DNA of 26,683 nucleotides from an uncultured Bacteroidales bacterium. Lineage in GTDB: Bacteria; Bacteroidota; Bacteroidia; Bacteroidales; Bacteroidaceae. The stretch lies in assembly GCA_937898885.1 (NCBI GenBank), contig CALDKD010000060.1, positions 1 to 26,683 of the forward strand, in the 5' to 3' direction. This document shows, in pieces, positions 16,201-23,647 of the stretch (within the stretch, counting starts at the first letter, position 1; each line of letters opens with the position of its first letter). Position numbers and translations under genes: made by a program. Under the pieces are notes generated by a model. It saw only the letters and a program-made list of their open reading frames with translations, searched no databases and was not told the DNA's origin.

Positions 16201-17279
16201 AATAAATCTTCTGGAACATCTATGATATAATAATCATAGACTTGGTTCAACTTGAAATTACGATCATACTCTGAGTAAAGATAGGAACGTAAAGATCTTA
16301 CTGTTTTATCGTCTACGTCTGTATTATGCAATATTGTATTGAAAAATGCGAGCCTTTCTTTCCTTGCATTTGAAGAATTAGATTGACTTACACAATGAAT
16401 TGCATATTCTTTCAAACAATCACACTCGGAAGAAGGAGAAATTAATTCATTTTTACTCAGAAATACCAAGAGTTTATATTGAATCGCCAACAAATCTTCT
16501 GGTTCATCGATATGTTGATCAATGAAACAGAATAAAGTATAAAAATCATTCCTCTGCTTATACCGTGTCTGGTTAATTGGAATTAAGGAATTAAGAGTTG
16601 ATAGTTTGTTGAGTACTTCACAAAAACGCTGATAATACTTTTCTTGATTTTCCGGGGAAATCGTGCTATTATGTAGTCTATCAACCTCAAGTCGTTTGTC
16701 CGTAATGCCACTAATTAAATATGCGACAAGTTCTTCAATAAGACTACTATCATTCATTCGAGCTACGACTTTATCAGAAAATATATCAAGATCAACTAAG
16801 TCTTGCTCTTCTAGTACCCTATTAACAATATTCATAAAAGAGGAATCATGATAATATGCATGATTAATCTCAGCAGGATTCAGATGAACACCTCTTTTGT
16901 TGACCAGATAGAAAAATTGCTCAATTACCTTTACATCTGACTCATAGACTAAGACTACATTGAGTTTATAATCGAGAAACTTATTATTATCAATATCTGA
17001 AAACTTATGACGATTCGAATCCGTGAACTCATTCTTAATATACTTGAGAATAGTTGTTGCTCTTTGTTGACCGTCAATCATTTCAAATGTACCATCTCTC
17101 ATATCACGAATAAAGAAATTTGGCATTGGAAAATTGTTGTTGATTGAATCCACTAACAATGTTTGATCCTTCTTCCCCCAAATGAAATTTCTTTGATATG
17201 ACGGATGTAAATTAATTAGATTTTGAGTGTGCATTTTCAGCAAATCTCTTATCATCCACGTTGCAAAGGTGTACTCCAT
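16197..17279 (-). CDS. DUF262 (GmrSD/SspE N-domain-like) protein lacking an HNH nuclease domain
   Basis: The 360-aa protein has the DUF262 signature: HPSYQRNFIWG at about residues 25-35 and IDGQQR at 68-73, the latter being the nucleotide-hydrolysis motif. The rest is helical. SspE and GmrSD join DUF262 to a DUF1524 HNH nuclease. No HNH-like motif (such as DHI-x-P) is visible here, and the length leaves no room for that domain. It follows sspD by 6 bases and overlaps the kinase by 4. It may read PT marks with an NTPase switch and pass the signal to the kinase or to the downstream helicase/SMC module; that is inference. Confidence 0.82.
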   Translation of the reverse strand: MEYTFATWMIRDLLKMHTQNLINLHPSYQRNFIWGKKDQTLLVDSINNNFPMPNFFIRDMRDGTFEMIDGQQRATTILKYIKNEFTDSNRHKFSDIDNNKFLDYKLNVVLVYESDVKVIEQFFYLVNKRGVHLNPAEINHAYYHDSSFMNIVNRVLEEQDLVDLDIFSDKVVARMNDSSLIEELVAYLISGITDKRLEVDRLHNSTISPENQEKYYQRFCEVLNKLSTLNSLIPINQTRYKQRNDFYTLFCFIDQHIDEPEDLLAIQYKLLVFLSKNELISPSSECDCLKEYAIHCVSQSNSSNARKERLAFFNTILHNTDVDDKTVRSLRSYLYSEYDRNFKLNQVYDYYIIDVPEDLL

Positions 17280-17285
17280 ATCGTT

Positions 17286-18386
17286 CTATATTAAATCATT
17301 ATCACAATCATCATCAAATAAATCAATAAGAAGTCTTTTTTTATTCTTCTCTCGAAGGACTTCCAGTTTTTTTATTTGTTCGAGTTTTATTTGACTAACT
17401 CGTTCAGGTTTTATCAACTCACTTAAGGGCTCACCCTGAATCCATGTGTATCCATCTTTTTCATAACCCATAGCTTTTTTGAAGAGATCTGGATGTTGTT
17501 CATAGAGCCAAATCCATTCTATTCTTTGTTGAAAAAAGCAAAAGTAGCAACCTGAACGGCTCCGGCAATATTGGCCAACTTTCCCATCTACCTCGAAGTC
17601 AATCATATCATAATAGGAAGGTACGCCAACTCCGCTCTCTCGTAGGATTCTAAATATGTCGTCTTTAACAAGCACATCCTCGTTATCAATAAGAGGGAAA
17701 TAGTCAAGTTTTCCGACTGGATACTCAGTGTATTGCTTCAAATATGAGAATACTGCATGGTTGAATCTTACAACATCAGCATCAAGTAACATATTGAGCT
17801 TTTTCGAATAATCAATATTCTTAGATGTCTTTGAGGCCAATACAAATTTCACATTATTGAAACTATCTTCATCACCAACAGACCGATAACACTCAGTAAA
17901 GTTTTCAATATTTCCATCGTGGAAAACTTCATTGATTACATCTATGCTCCAAATATTCTTTCGGAATGGAAAAACAGCTTGAATGTTTGGTTTTGTAGAT
18001 ACATAACCATCTCTATCCTCATCTCCACGAATTCCAACGTATGATATAGTAGGTCCTTCGCCAACGAATTTTTCAAATTCTTCTAGCTTCATCTTTTGGG
18101 TGCACCATCGAGCCTGGACAGATGGAAGAAAACCACCATTAACTTTTAGAAAATGGTCAAATGGCGTTGGCTCAGGGCTGTCCTTTGCGGCCACTAACGT
18201 TGTTATATGACCCAAATATGAACGAAGGCGGTCTACAAGCTGGACAGTTTCATCCAACTCACACTTTGTGTCGCTGGTATAATAGTCTATGACAAGGTCT
18301 GGATACTTGTCCTTCATATAAATTGCCAAAGCAGCACTGTCTTTACCGCCTGAAATACCCAGAACGTGTCTTACTCCTTCACTCAT
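17286..18386 (-). CDS. sspD: SspD: PAPS-reductase-like ATP pyrophosphatase of DNA phosphorothioation
   Basis: The 366-aa protein belongs to the adenine-nucleotide alpha-hydrolase/PAPS reductase family like DndC and SspD, which activate the DNA backbone oxygen with ATP for replacement by sulfur. The PP-loop SGGKDS lies at residues 12-17 and RWCTQK at about 93-98. C95, C274, C280 and C283 are candidate Fe-S ligands. The start overlaps the sspC stop by 4 bp. The order DUF4007, large ATPase, PAPS reductase matches sspBCD and not dndBCDE, so single-stranded PT modification is expected. Confidence 0.87.
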   Translation of the reverse strand: MSEGVRHVLGISGGKDSAALAIYMKDKYPDLVIDYYTSDTKCELDETVQLVDRLRSYLGHITTLVAAKDSPEPTPFDHFLKVNGGFLPSVQARWCTQKMKLEEFEKFVGEGPTISYVGIRGDEDRDGYVSTKPNIQAVFPFRKNIWSIDVINEVFHDGNIENFTECYRSVGDEDSFNNVKFVLASKTSKNIDYSKKLNMLLDADVVRFNHAVFSYLKQYTEYPVGKLDYFPLIDNEDVLVKDDIFRILRESGVGVPSYYDMIDFEVDGKVGQYCRSRSGCYFCFFQQRIEWIWLYEQHPDLFKKAMGYEKDGYTWIQGEPLSELIKPERVSQIKLEQIKKLEVLREKNKKRLLIDLFDDDCDNDLI

Positions 18387-21300
18387 TTTAAATTCTTCTT
18401 TAAGAGATTAATAAGAACTGCGGTATTCAATGAATTGTCATCAGACAGCAATTCCTCTAGCTTGCTGGTAAGGTCATTCACATCTTTCTCCATTACATCA
18501 GAAACAACGACCTGTGTTGTGATTGGTTTGTCATTATTCTGAGTGATATGAAGTCTCATTATGGAGTTGTCATCATTCCTGTGCATTTCAACATAATCAT
18601 CCAACTGGAAGAGCATATCCTGAATCGTCTTGAAGAAGTGCGGTTTGTCAACATCTTTAATATCAGCCAGCGGCTTATTCAGAGCGACATAGGAAACCGC
18701 TTCTATCCATGATTTCTTGTTATCATACTTGCCAATCAATCTAGAATGGAAAGTCTTCACGTTCAAAGGCATCAGATTCGTTTTGACCATACTATACCTT
18801 TCTGAAATTTTCTGGTGATATTCAACAAAATCGCCATCAAGACGTGTAGCGGATAGAATGACTTTCTCTACTGATAACACAAGTTCATTATAGCAACTGC
18901 GTAAATCTCGAATCGCATTCTGAATCACATCAACAAAGCTTTCGATTGCTTCAGGGTTTTGTGAAAGTGTGATTTCTTTGAAGCCAAGCTCTTCAGGCAG
19001 GGTTTCGAAGAAAGTTTTCTCAGGATCCGTTGCATTCGCAATCACATCCCTAAACTTCCTTGCGTTAACCGATATATCCTTTGTTCGTTTGGCGTAGTTG
19101 TTCAATCTCTTATAGAAAGTAAGGAAAGGACGGATAGTCTCGATGAATGACCCTGTTGTCAATTCTGTGGATGACAGATTGATGGCTTCTCTATATTTGT
19201 CAAAGAATCCTCGTTTTATCCCATCAATATCAAATGCCTTTACAGAATAGCTTGAAGGAGAACGAAGTAATAACTCAATTACTTCTTTGTTGATATATGG
19301 GACGTATTGTCCTTCGGTAAAGAGGGCAAAATCCTCTTTTTTAACAATAAGGAATGTAGGAAGCCAGCAATCAACAAAGCCCTGTTTCAATTTAAACGGG
19401 CTTCTGGTTAAAATTGCCACCAGTTCACTTAACTTTCTCTGTTTTTCAGTAGATGACTTTAGAAAGTCGCAGCATGCATTCCATAATGGGCTGAAAGAAT
19501 CTTCTGTAGGCGCAGATAGCATACCATTGCAATGAATTCCAGTGTTCTTCAGAAGGGTCAGATATAATGACTTTTCAGGTGGGAACTTATCCTTGTCCAT
19601 GCCACAATCCTCATCATTGGAATGTTCAAGAATTGCGGAAAGATATAACTGACGTGCAACAGACATATTGCCAGTGGGTTTCTGCTTGTTTATCAACTCA
19701 AAACGATAAACAGGTGTTCCCGAGTAAATAGTATCGCACACAGTAGAAATAAGTTTCGTTAGATCTTTCTGACCATGTATTGAGTCGAGTAAACAGCCAT
19801 CAAAATACCAACTTACTTTCGTCGTAAACAAATTATCAATTACGACACGGTTCAGAAGTTCTTTCTCGTGAGCAATCAGATTTGCTATTTCTTTGAGAGC
19901 AACTTTATCATTCTCATCGGCAACATAGAAATCCCTAACCCATTCCAATTTGTCTATCTCAAAAAGATGCTCAACTATCTCTTCTGTATTCTTAAAGAGA
20001 CAATACACTATTGCTTGTCCATGGATATTTGTAATCTTTTCTGTCAGGGTCTCAATTTCACTTTTAGGCGCAAACAGAAGATTTATATAACCATCTATGT
20101 CTCCAGTTGGAACTTTGTCCATTGTATCGCTGGTAAGTACATATTGGAAATATCGAGGTGTACCAGTCCTAAAGTAGTGTGCATTCGCTAACGCTATCTT
20201 GAAGTCAAAATAGTCATTTAATTTTTCGGCTATCTCATCTGGTTTCTTACACTCTCTAGCAGCTTCATAAAGGCCAGCCTCAATATCAACGTCCGTCCCT
20301 TCAAAGAGAATGTATTTCGACTTGTACTTGGCATACCTGAGTATTTGCGCCTTCTCAAGTTTGTCTACAATATTTGAAGAATTCTTGATACACATTGCGC
20401 TTGTTGAATATTCTTCAAGGAAATGTTTATCAATAATCGTTGCCGATGATGCAAAAATCGAAAGGAGTCCAACAGCTTTGATAATCTTTTTTGAGCTATC
20501 AATGAAATCAGAACTTTCATTCAAACCTTCTGCACGCTCAATAGCAATTTTAATTGCAGACCAGTTGGCTGAATCTTCGTTAACTTCTTGAAGCCTTGAG
20601 TAAAAATTATAAGTGATATAATCGTACACTTCCGCAAGGTTGTACAAATAATTATCGCGTGCTTTAAAAGATGCTATCGACCCTTCCCCTATGGACTCCA
20701 AAAAAGTGAAAAGAGTTCGCTCATTTTGTCCATATTTTTGGTTCGCCATAGTCAACACATAGGCAGAAATCACATCCAATGGATATAAAGAAGCAGCCAC
20801 TTCGGGCTTTAGAGTATTACTTGCAAACTTTGAATTAACTGCCAGACGATACACAACATCGACATTGTTTGTCTCAGTTTTTGTGGTTTTATTAGATAGC
20901 TTGGTGGAAGTCAGGTTGAGCAGTTGCTCAATTGGTTCATTAAAGACTATATCATATATTCTTCCTTTGACTTTGGTCCACTCCTGTCGCTGCGTCTCTT
21001 TCAATCCTTTTGCGTATGCGTTAAAGCTTTGATGAAGGGTTGCGAGGAAAATGACGTTTTTATTTGAATCATTGACAAGTTCACAAAACTTCTGGAGAAA
21101 GTACATCTCTTTTTCCGGGCTATTTTTAGCGGCGTGCTCTAATATCTTACCGAACTCATCAACAACAACAACAAGAAACTTTCCTTTGTTGTGTATTTTG
21201 TTATAATATGACTCGAAAGCAGATAAACAATTGACATCGTCAGCCTTTATGGCTTCCGAAAGAATTGATGACATAGAAGCATAGTCACCAACAATATTTA

Positions 21301-21568
21301 GAAAAGAGAACTTTTGATAGTTGCCGAATTGCCCCTGATTTTTAAATAGAATATCATTTCCAGATATGTTCCCAAGCAAACAGTTCTCCAAAGCAAGGAC
21401 AAAACTAGATTTACCTGTGCCATATGAGCCAATGAGACAGAACGAATGAATACCAGCTGAATATTGATTGACAATCTTTCCGACAGCCTGACGAGCATTG
21501 GCTGTAACGATGTATTCAGAGGTTTTGCCAAAATCTCGGGAAATATTGACTGATGTAGAGAAACTCAT
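18383..21568 (-). CDS. sspC: SspC: large P-loop ATPase of DNA phosphorothioation
   Basis: The 1061-aa protein has an N-terminal AAA-like ATPase domain with Walker A GSYGTGKSS at residues 47-55 and Walker B VVVVDEFGK at 133-141. About 800 residues follow that are mainly helical and without a recognised enzyme motif. Its identification as SspC comes from its place between the DUF4007 gene (4 bases upstream) and sspD (4-bp overlap) and from its size. In the family the ATPase powers target-site action of the modification complex. Alone it could be taken for a generic ATP-binding defence protein; context makes the call. Confidence 0.8.
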   Translation of the reverse strand: MSFSTSVNISRDFGKTSEYIVTANARQAVGKIVNQYSAGIHSFCLIGSYGTGKSSFVLALENCLLGNISGNDILFKNQGQFGNYQKFSFLNIVGDYASMSSILSEAIKADDVNCLSAFESYYNKIHNKGKFLVVVVDEFGKILEHAAKNSPEKEMYFLQKFCELVNDSNKNVIFLATLHQSFNAYAKGLKETQRQEWTKVKGRIYDIVFNEPIEQLLNLTSTKLSNKTTKTETNNVDVVYRLAVNSKFASNTLKPEVAASLYPLDVISAYVLTMANQKYGQNERTLFTFLESIGEGSIASFKARDNYLYNLAEVYDYITYNFYSRLQEVNEDSANWSAIKIAIERAEGLNESSDFIDSSKKIIKAVGLLSIFASSATIIDKHFLEEYSTSAMCIKNSSNIVDKLEKAQILRYAKYKSKYILFEGTDVDIEAGLYEAARECKKPDEIAEKLNDYFDFKIALANAHYFRTGTPRYFQYVLTSDTMDKVPTGDIDGYINLLFAPKSEIETLTEKITNIHGQAIVYCLFKNTEEIVEHLFEIDKLEWVRDFYVADENDKVALKEIANLIAHEKELLNRVVIDNLFTTKVSWYFDGCLLDSIHGQKDLTKLISTVCDTIYSGTPVYRFELINKQKPTGNMSVARQLYLSAILEHSNDEDCGMDKDKFPPEKSLYLTLLKNTGIHCNGMLSAPTEDSFSPLWNACCDFLKSSTEKQRKLSELVAILTRSPFKLKQGFVDCWLPTFLIVKKEDFALFTEGQYVPYINKEVIELLLRSPSSYSVKAFDIDGIKRGFFDKYREAINLSSTELTTGSFIETIRPFLTFYKRLNNYAKRTKDISVNARKFRDVIANATDPEKTFFETLPEELGFKEITLSQNPEAIESFVDVIQNAIRDLRSCYNELVLSVEKVILSATRLDGDFVEYHQKISERYSMVKTNLMPLNVKTFHSRLIGKYDNKKSWIEAVSYVALNKPLADIKDVDKPHFFKTIQDMLFQLDDYVEMHRNDDNSIMRLHITQNNDKPITTQVVVSDVMEKDVNDLTSKLEELLSDDNSLNTAVLINLLKKNLK

Positions 21569-21572
21569 TGTA

Positions 21573-22412
21573 TTAATTCTTATAATACATATCTAAGACT
21601 TCCTCCTTAGATATTGGTACGTTAATGGTAAATAGTTGTTCGCCAGCAGTGTTGCTGAATGAGATGCCTGGAATAACAGAATGAATGGCCTCAAAAGCAT
21701 CGTATAAATCATTAATCGTCATTCCGAAGATTCCTGCAATGTTTAGCAATTTGTAATATTCTACCACCTTATCTCCGTTAGCGACATCCAAAACAGCATA
21801 CAAGAATATCATAGGATGAATTGCCGCACGGGTTGTTGTATTAAATTCGAAGTCATCTCTATCAAGTCGTCTGATTAGATTCAAATCAATTAAGACGGCT
21901 GAAAAATCTTCATATACTTTGCTATTTTCCGGACGAGCGTACATTTTCAGAAGAGTAGCAATATCCCGAGCAATAGTATTCTCATTGTATGGTGTTTTAT
22001 CGAATCTCTTTTCAATAAAGAGACGCTTAACATAATTCAACAATGAGGACTTCGAAAAGTCTTTTCGATTCTTATTGAACTCCATAAACACCACATTGTA
22101 TATAGTCGCGTAGTTTGAAGTTACAAGAAGATAATGAAGAAGCCACTGCGTAGCGACATCTTCGATATAAGGATCATAGCCTTCATCAGCAAGGATGAGA
22201 CTACCTATTTTTGTCACACAACCGCTTTCGTCGATAATTCCGAAAGCTTTCAGCCAGTACTTGATTGAGGAAACCATATTTTTCCCTACACCAAGTTCGA
22301 CCACTGCTGACTCATCATTAAAAGATTTACCAGCCAATGCAAAATCATATCCTTTCTTTAACCAAAGACTTTTGCAGTGGAAGGATTCATGACCTGAAAA
22401 TGTATATTTCAT
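21573..22412 (-). CDS. sspB: SspB: DUF4007 protein (PT modification nickase)
   Basis: The protein opens with the DUF4007 hallmark YTFSGHESFHCKSLWLKKGY, then GVGKNMVSSIKYWLKAFG at about residues 41-58. DUF4007 proteins lead sspBCD operons and supply the nicking activity needed for sulfur insertion. I place the start at the ATG at 22412 (279 aa). The frame is open up to 22448, but that codon is TTG and the extra 12 residues precede the conserved start of the domain. A 63-bp gap separates it from the Xre gene and shows no convincing promoter, so both are probably on one transcript. Confidence 0.83.
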   Translation of the reverse strand: MKYTFSGHESFHCKSLWLKKGYDFALAGKSFNDESAVVELGVGKNMVSSIKYWLKAFGIIDESGCVTKIGSLILADEGYDPYIEDVATQWLLHYLLVTSNYATIYNVVFMEFNKNRKDFSKSSLLNYVKRLFIEKRFDKTPYNENTIARDIATLLKMYARPENSKVYEDFSAVLIDLNLIRRLDRDDFEFNTTTRAAIHPMIFLYAVLDVANGDKVVEYYKLLNIAGIFGMTINDLYDAFEAIHSVIPGISFSNTAGEQLFTINVPISKEEVLDMYYKN

Positions 22413-22475
22413 TCTATTACAGATTTTATCAGAGAATGTATTTGTCAATCTTTAAAATTGGAATGTGATATAGTT

Positions 22476-22688
22476 TTATTCGCTCTCTGTGTCGCGAATA
22501 AGATCTTCCATTTTCACTTCCAGACATTTTGCTATTGCTACAAAGGCATTTAATGGTGGCTGGGTTGTATTAGTCACCCACTTTGATACTGTAGCTTGAG
22601 TAACTCCAAGCTGTTCGGCAAGCCACTTATTTGACAGACTCTTTTCAGCCAGAACGACCTTCAATCTATTCAGTTTTATATTATCCAT
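22476..22688 (-). CDS. Xre-family HTH regulator leading the PT operon
   Basis: The 70-aa protein is a single Cro/C1-type helix-turn-helix domain. The recognition part is WLAEQLGVTQATVSKWVTN at about residues 19-37, and the protein ends soon after a typical VKMEDLIRD. It has no sensor domain. Small Xre proteins of this kind often head restriction-modification and PT operons and control them. It is the first gene of the leftward locus, has a Bacteroidetes -7 box upstream and an inverted repeat in the promoter region, so autoregulation is likely. Confidence 0.85.
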   Translation of the reverse strand: MDNIKLNRLKVVLAEKSLSNKWLAEQLGVTQATVSKWVTNTTQPPLNAFVAIAKCLEVKMEDLIRDTESE

Positions 22689-22707
22689 TTTTTAAATAAT
22701 TTGTGGC

Positions 22708-22749
22708 CAAAAATACTAATTATTCCGTAGTTGCTTTACATAATACGGA
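22708..22749 (-). promoter_or_regulatory. Promoter and operator-like inverted repeat upstream of the Xre/ssp operon
   Basis: On the minus strand TATTTTTG (22715-22708) fits the -7 consensus TAnnTTTG, about 20 bases before the ATG at 22688. The -33 position has no TTTG. Instead, an inverted repeat TCCGTA (22724-22729) / TACGGA (22744-22749), 14-base spacer, covers the region from the spacer across -33. A bound regulator would either block or replace -33 recognition; the Xre protein is the obvious candidate. Confidence 0.5.
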
Positions 22750-22807
22750 GAAAAATTATAGTAATTGGTGAAAATTTATATGATAAGACGATCAAATATG
22801 GCTAATT

Positions 22808-22823
22808 TAGCATAAATATGCTA
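22808..22823. repeat. Perfect 7+2+7 inverted repeat at the island/backbone boundary
   Basis: TAGCATA and TATGCTA flank two A residues. It lies in AT-rich DNA about 120 bp upstream of the Xre gene, between the putative ssp operator and a broken reading frame. The 22689-23338 interval holds no intact gene. This could be a second operator or a junction scar. Confidence 0.35.
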
Positions 22824-22860
22824 TGATATTAACAATAAAAAGCGCGCGAGTATCCCTTAA

Positions 22861-23108
22861 ATCAAAGTGATTTGCCCTTCTGTTCCGAAAGATGGTTTCA
22901 ACTTCAAGAGATTCAGCCTGCATCCTGAAAACAAGAATCTGACAATTTACCTGGCCTGGCTTACCAGATAAAGGCCGATTCCGAGCACGAAAAGTTCCAA
23001 TCAAGGGCTCAATACTCTCTTTCTCCGGTTGAGATTCATTTCATCGATCAGTTCCTTGAACAGCAGAAAGCACTGGCTGAAAGGTCCAAGAAAGAATCCG
23101 ATAAGTAA
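22861..23108 (+). pseudogene. Broken C-terminal remnant of an unidentified gene
   Basis: The frame from 22861 is open from just after a stop codon and reads through FKRFSLHPENKNLTIYLAWL before TAA at 22969-22971. The next frame continues from about 22962 with YQIKADSEHEK through IHFIDQFLEQQKAL to TAA at 23106-23108. The joined text reads as one protein tail of about 80 residues with a single frameshift near 22930-22968. Its base composition resembles the backbone genes, not the island. It has no start and no domain I can name. It may be what is left of an element gene (for example a mobilization gene) displaced by the island. Confidence 0.4.
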
Positions 23109-23116
23109 CGTCGGAA

Positions 23117-23170
23117 AACAGGTTTAGTTTAATATGGTGTCTATAAGGAAGTAAACCACTAAACCGGTTC
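23117..23170. repeat. Copy A of a 54-55 bp imperfect palindromic repeat
   Basis: It begins AACAGGTTTAGTTTA and ends ACTAAACCGGTTC, with GGTTTAGTTTA pairing imperfectly with the TAAAC/AAACC segments of the right half. It matches copy B at 26548-26602 along its whole length with scattered changes. It lies directly behind the broken frame and about 170 bp before the hipBA promoter. Confidence 0.6.
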
Positions 23171-23285
23171 TGAATGACTTCAAGCATCTTGACTTGCAAC
23201 ATACTTTTGGAAGACGCAAAGATGTCCATTTGTGCGGACTATTTTACTAATATTAACCAATAATTTATTAATAGTTATCCAATAA

Positions 23286-23317
23286 TTTGCATATTAACCT
23301 ATAACATATTATATTTG
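23286..23317 (+). promoter_or_regulatory. Bacteroidetes promoter of hipBA
   Basis: TTTG (23286-23289), a 20-base spacer and TATATTTG (23310-23317) match the Bacteroides -33/-7 consensus fully. Transcription should start near 23322-23325. This excludes the in-frame TTG at 23315 as a start and supports the ATG at 23339, giving a very short leader. Confidence 0.75.
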
Positions 23318-23338
23318 CAGCCAATTAGTGATGCAAAT

Positions 23339-23647
23339 ATGGAACTCAAGAAATATTCCGATGTCCAGATACTCCAACTGCTTGGGCTGAGGTTCAAGGA
23401 TTACAGGCTGGGGCTCAACCTTTCGCAGGAAGATCTTGCGAAGGCAGCCGGGGTGTCTGTATCCACCCTGCACAAATTTGAAACTGGTACGGCGACCAAC
23501 ATGAACGTCACAAACCTGATGTCCTTACTGCGTCAGGTGGGGCTTCTGGAACGCATTGATGACTTGATTCCGGAGCAGCCGACCAATCCATATTTAACAG
23601 ACAAAGACCGCAGCAGGCAGCGGGTAAGCAGAAAGAACAATGGCTAA
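23339..23647 (+). CDS. hipB: HipB-like antitoxin, Xre family
   Basis: From the ATG at 23339 the protein has 102 residues. A Cro/C1-type HTH at about 18-60 contains LSQEDLAKAAGVSVSTLHKFE. The tail ends in a basic segment. It overlaps the hipA gene by 8 bp, the usual coupling of antitoxin and toxin. HipB binds operators in its own promoter and neutralises HipA. The start is chosen because the promoter's -7 box covers the only longer alternative. Confidence 0.85.
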   Translation: MELKKYSDVQILQLLGLRFKDYRLGLNLSQEDLAKAAGVSVSTLHKFETGTATNMNVTNLMSLLRQVGLLERIDDLIPEQPTNPYLTDKDRSRQRVSRKNNG

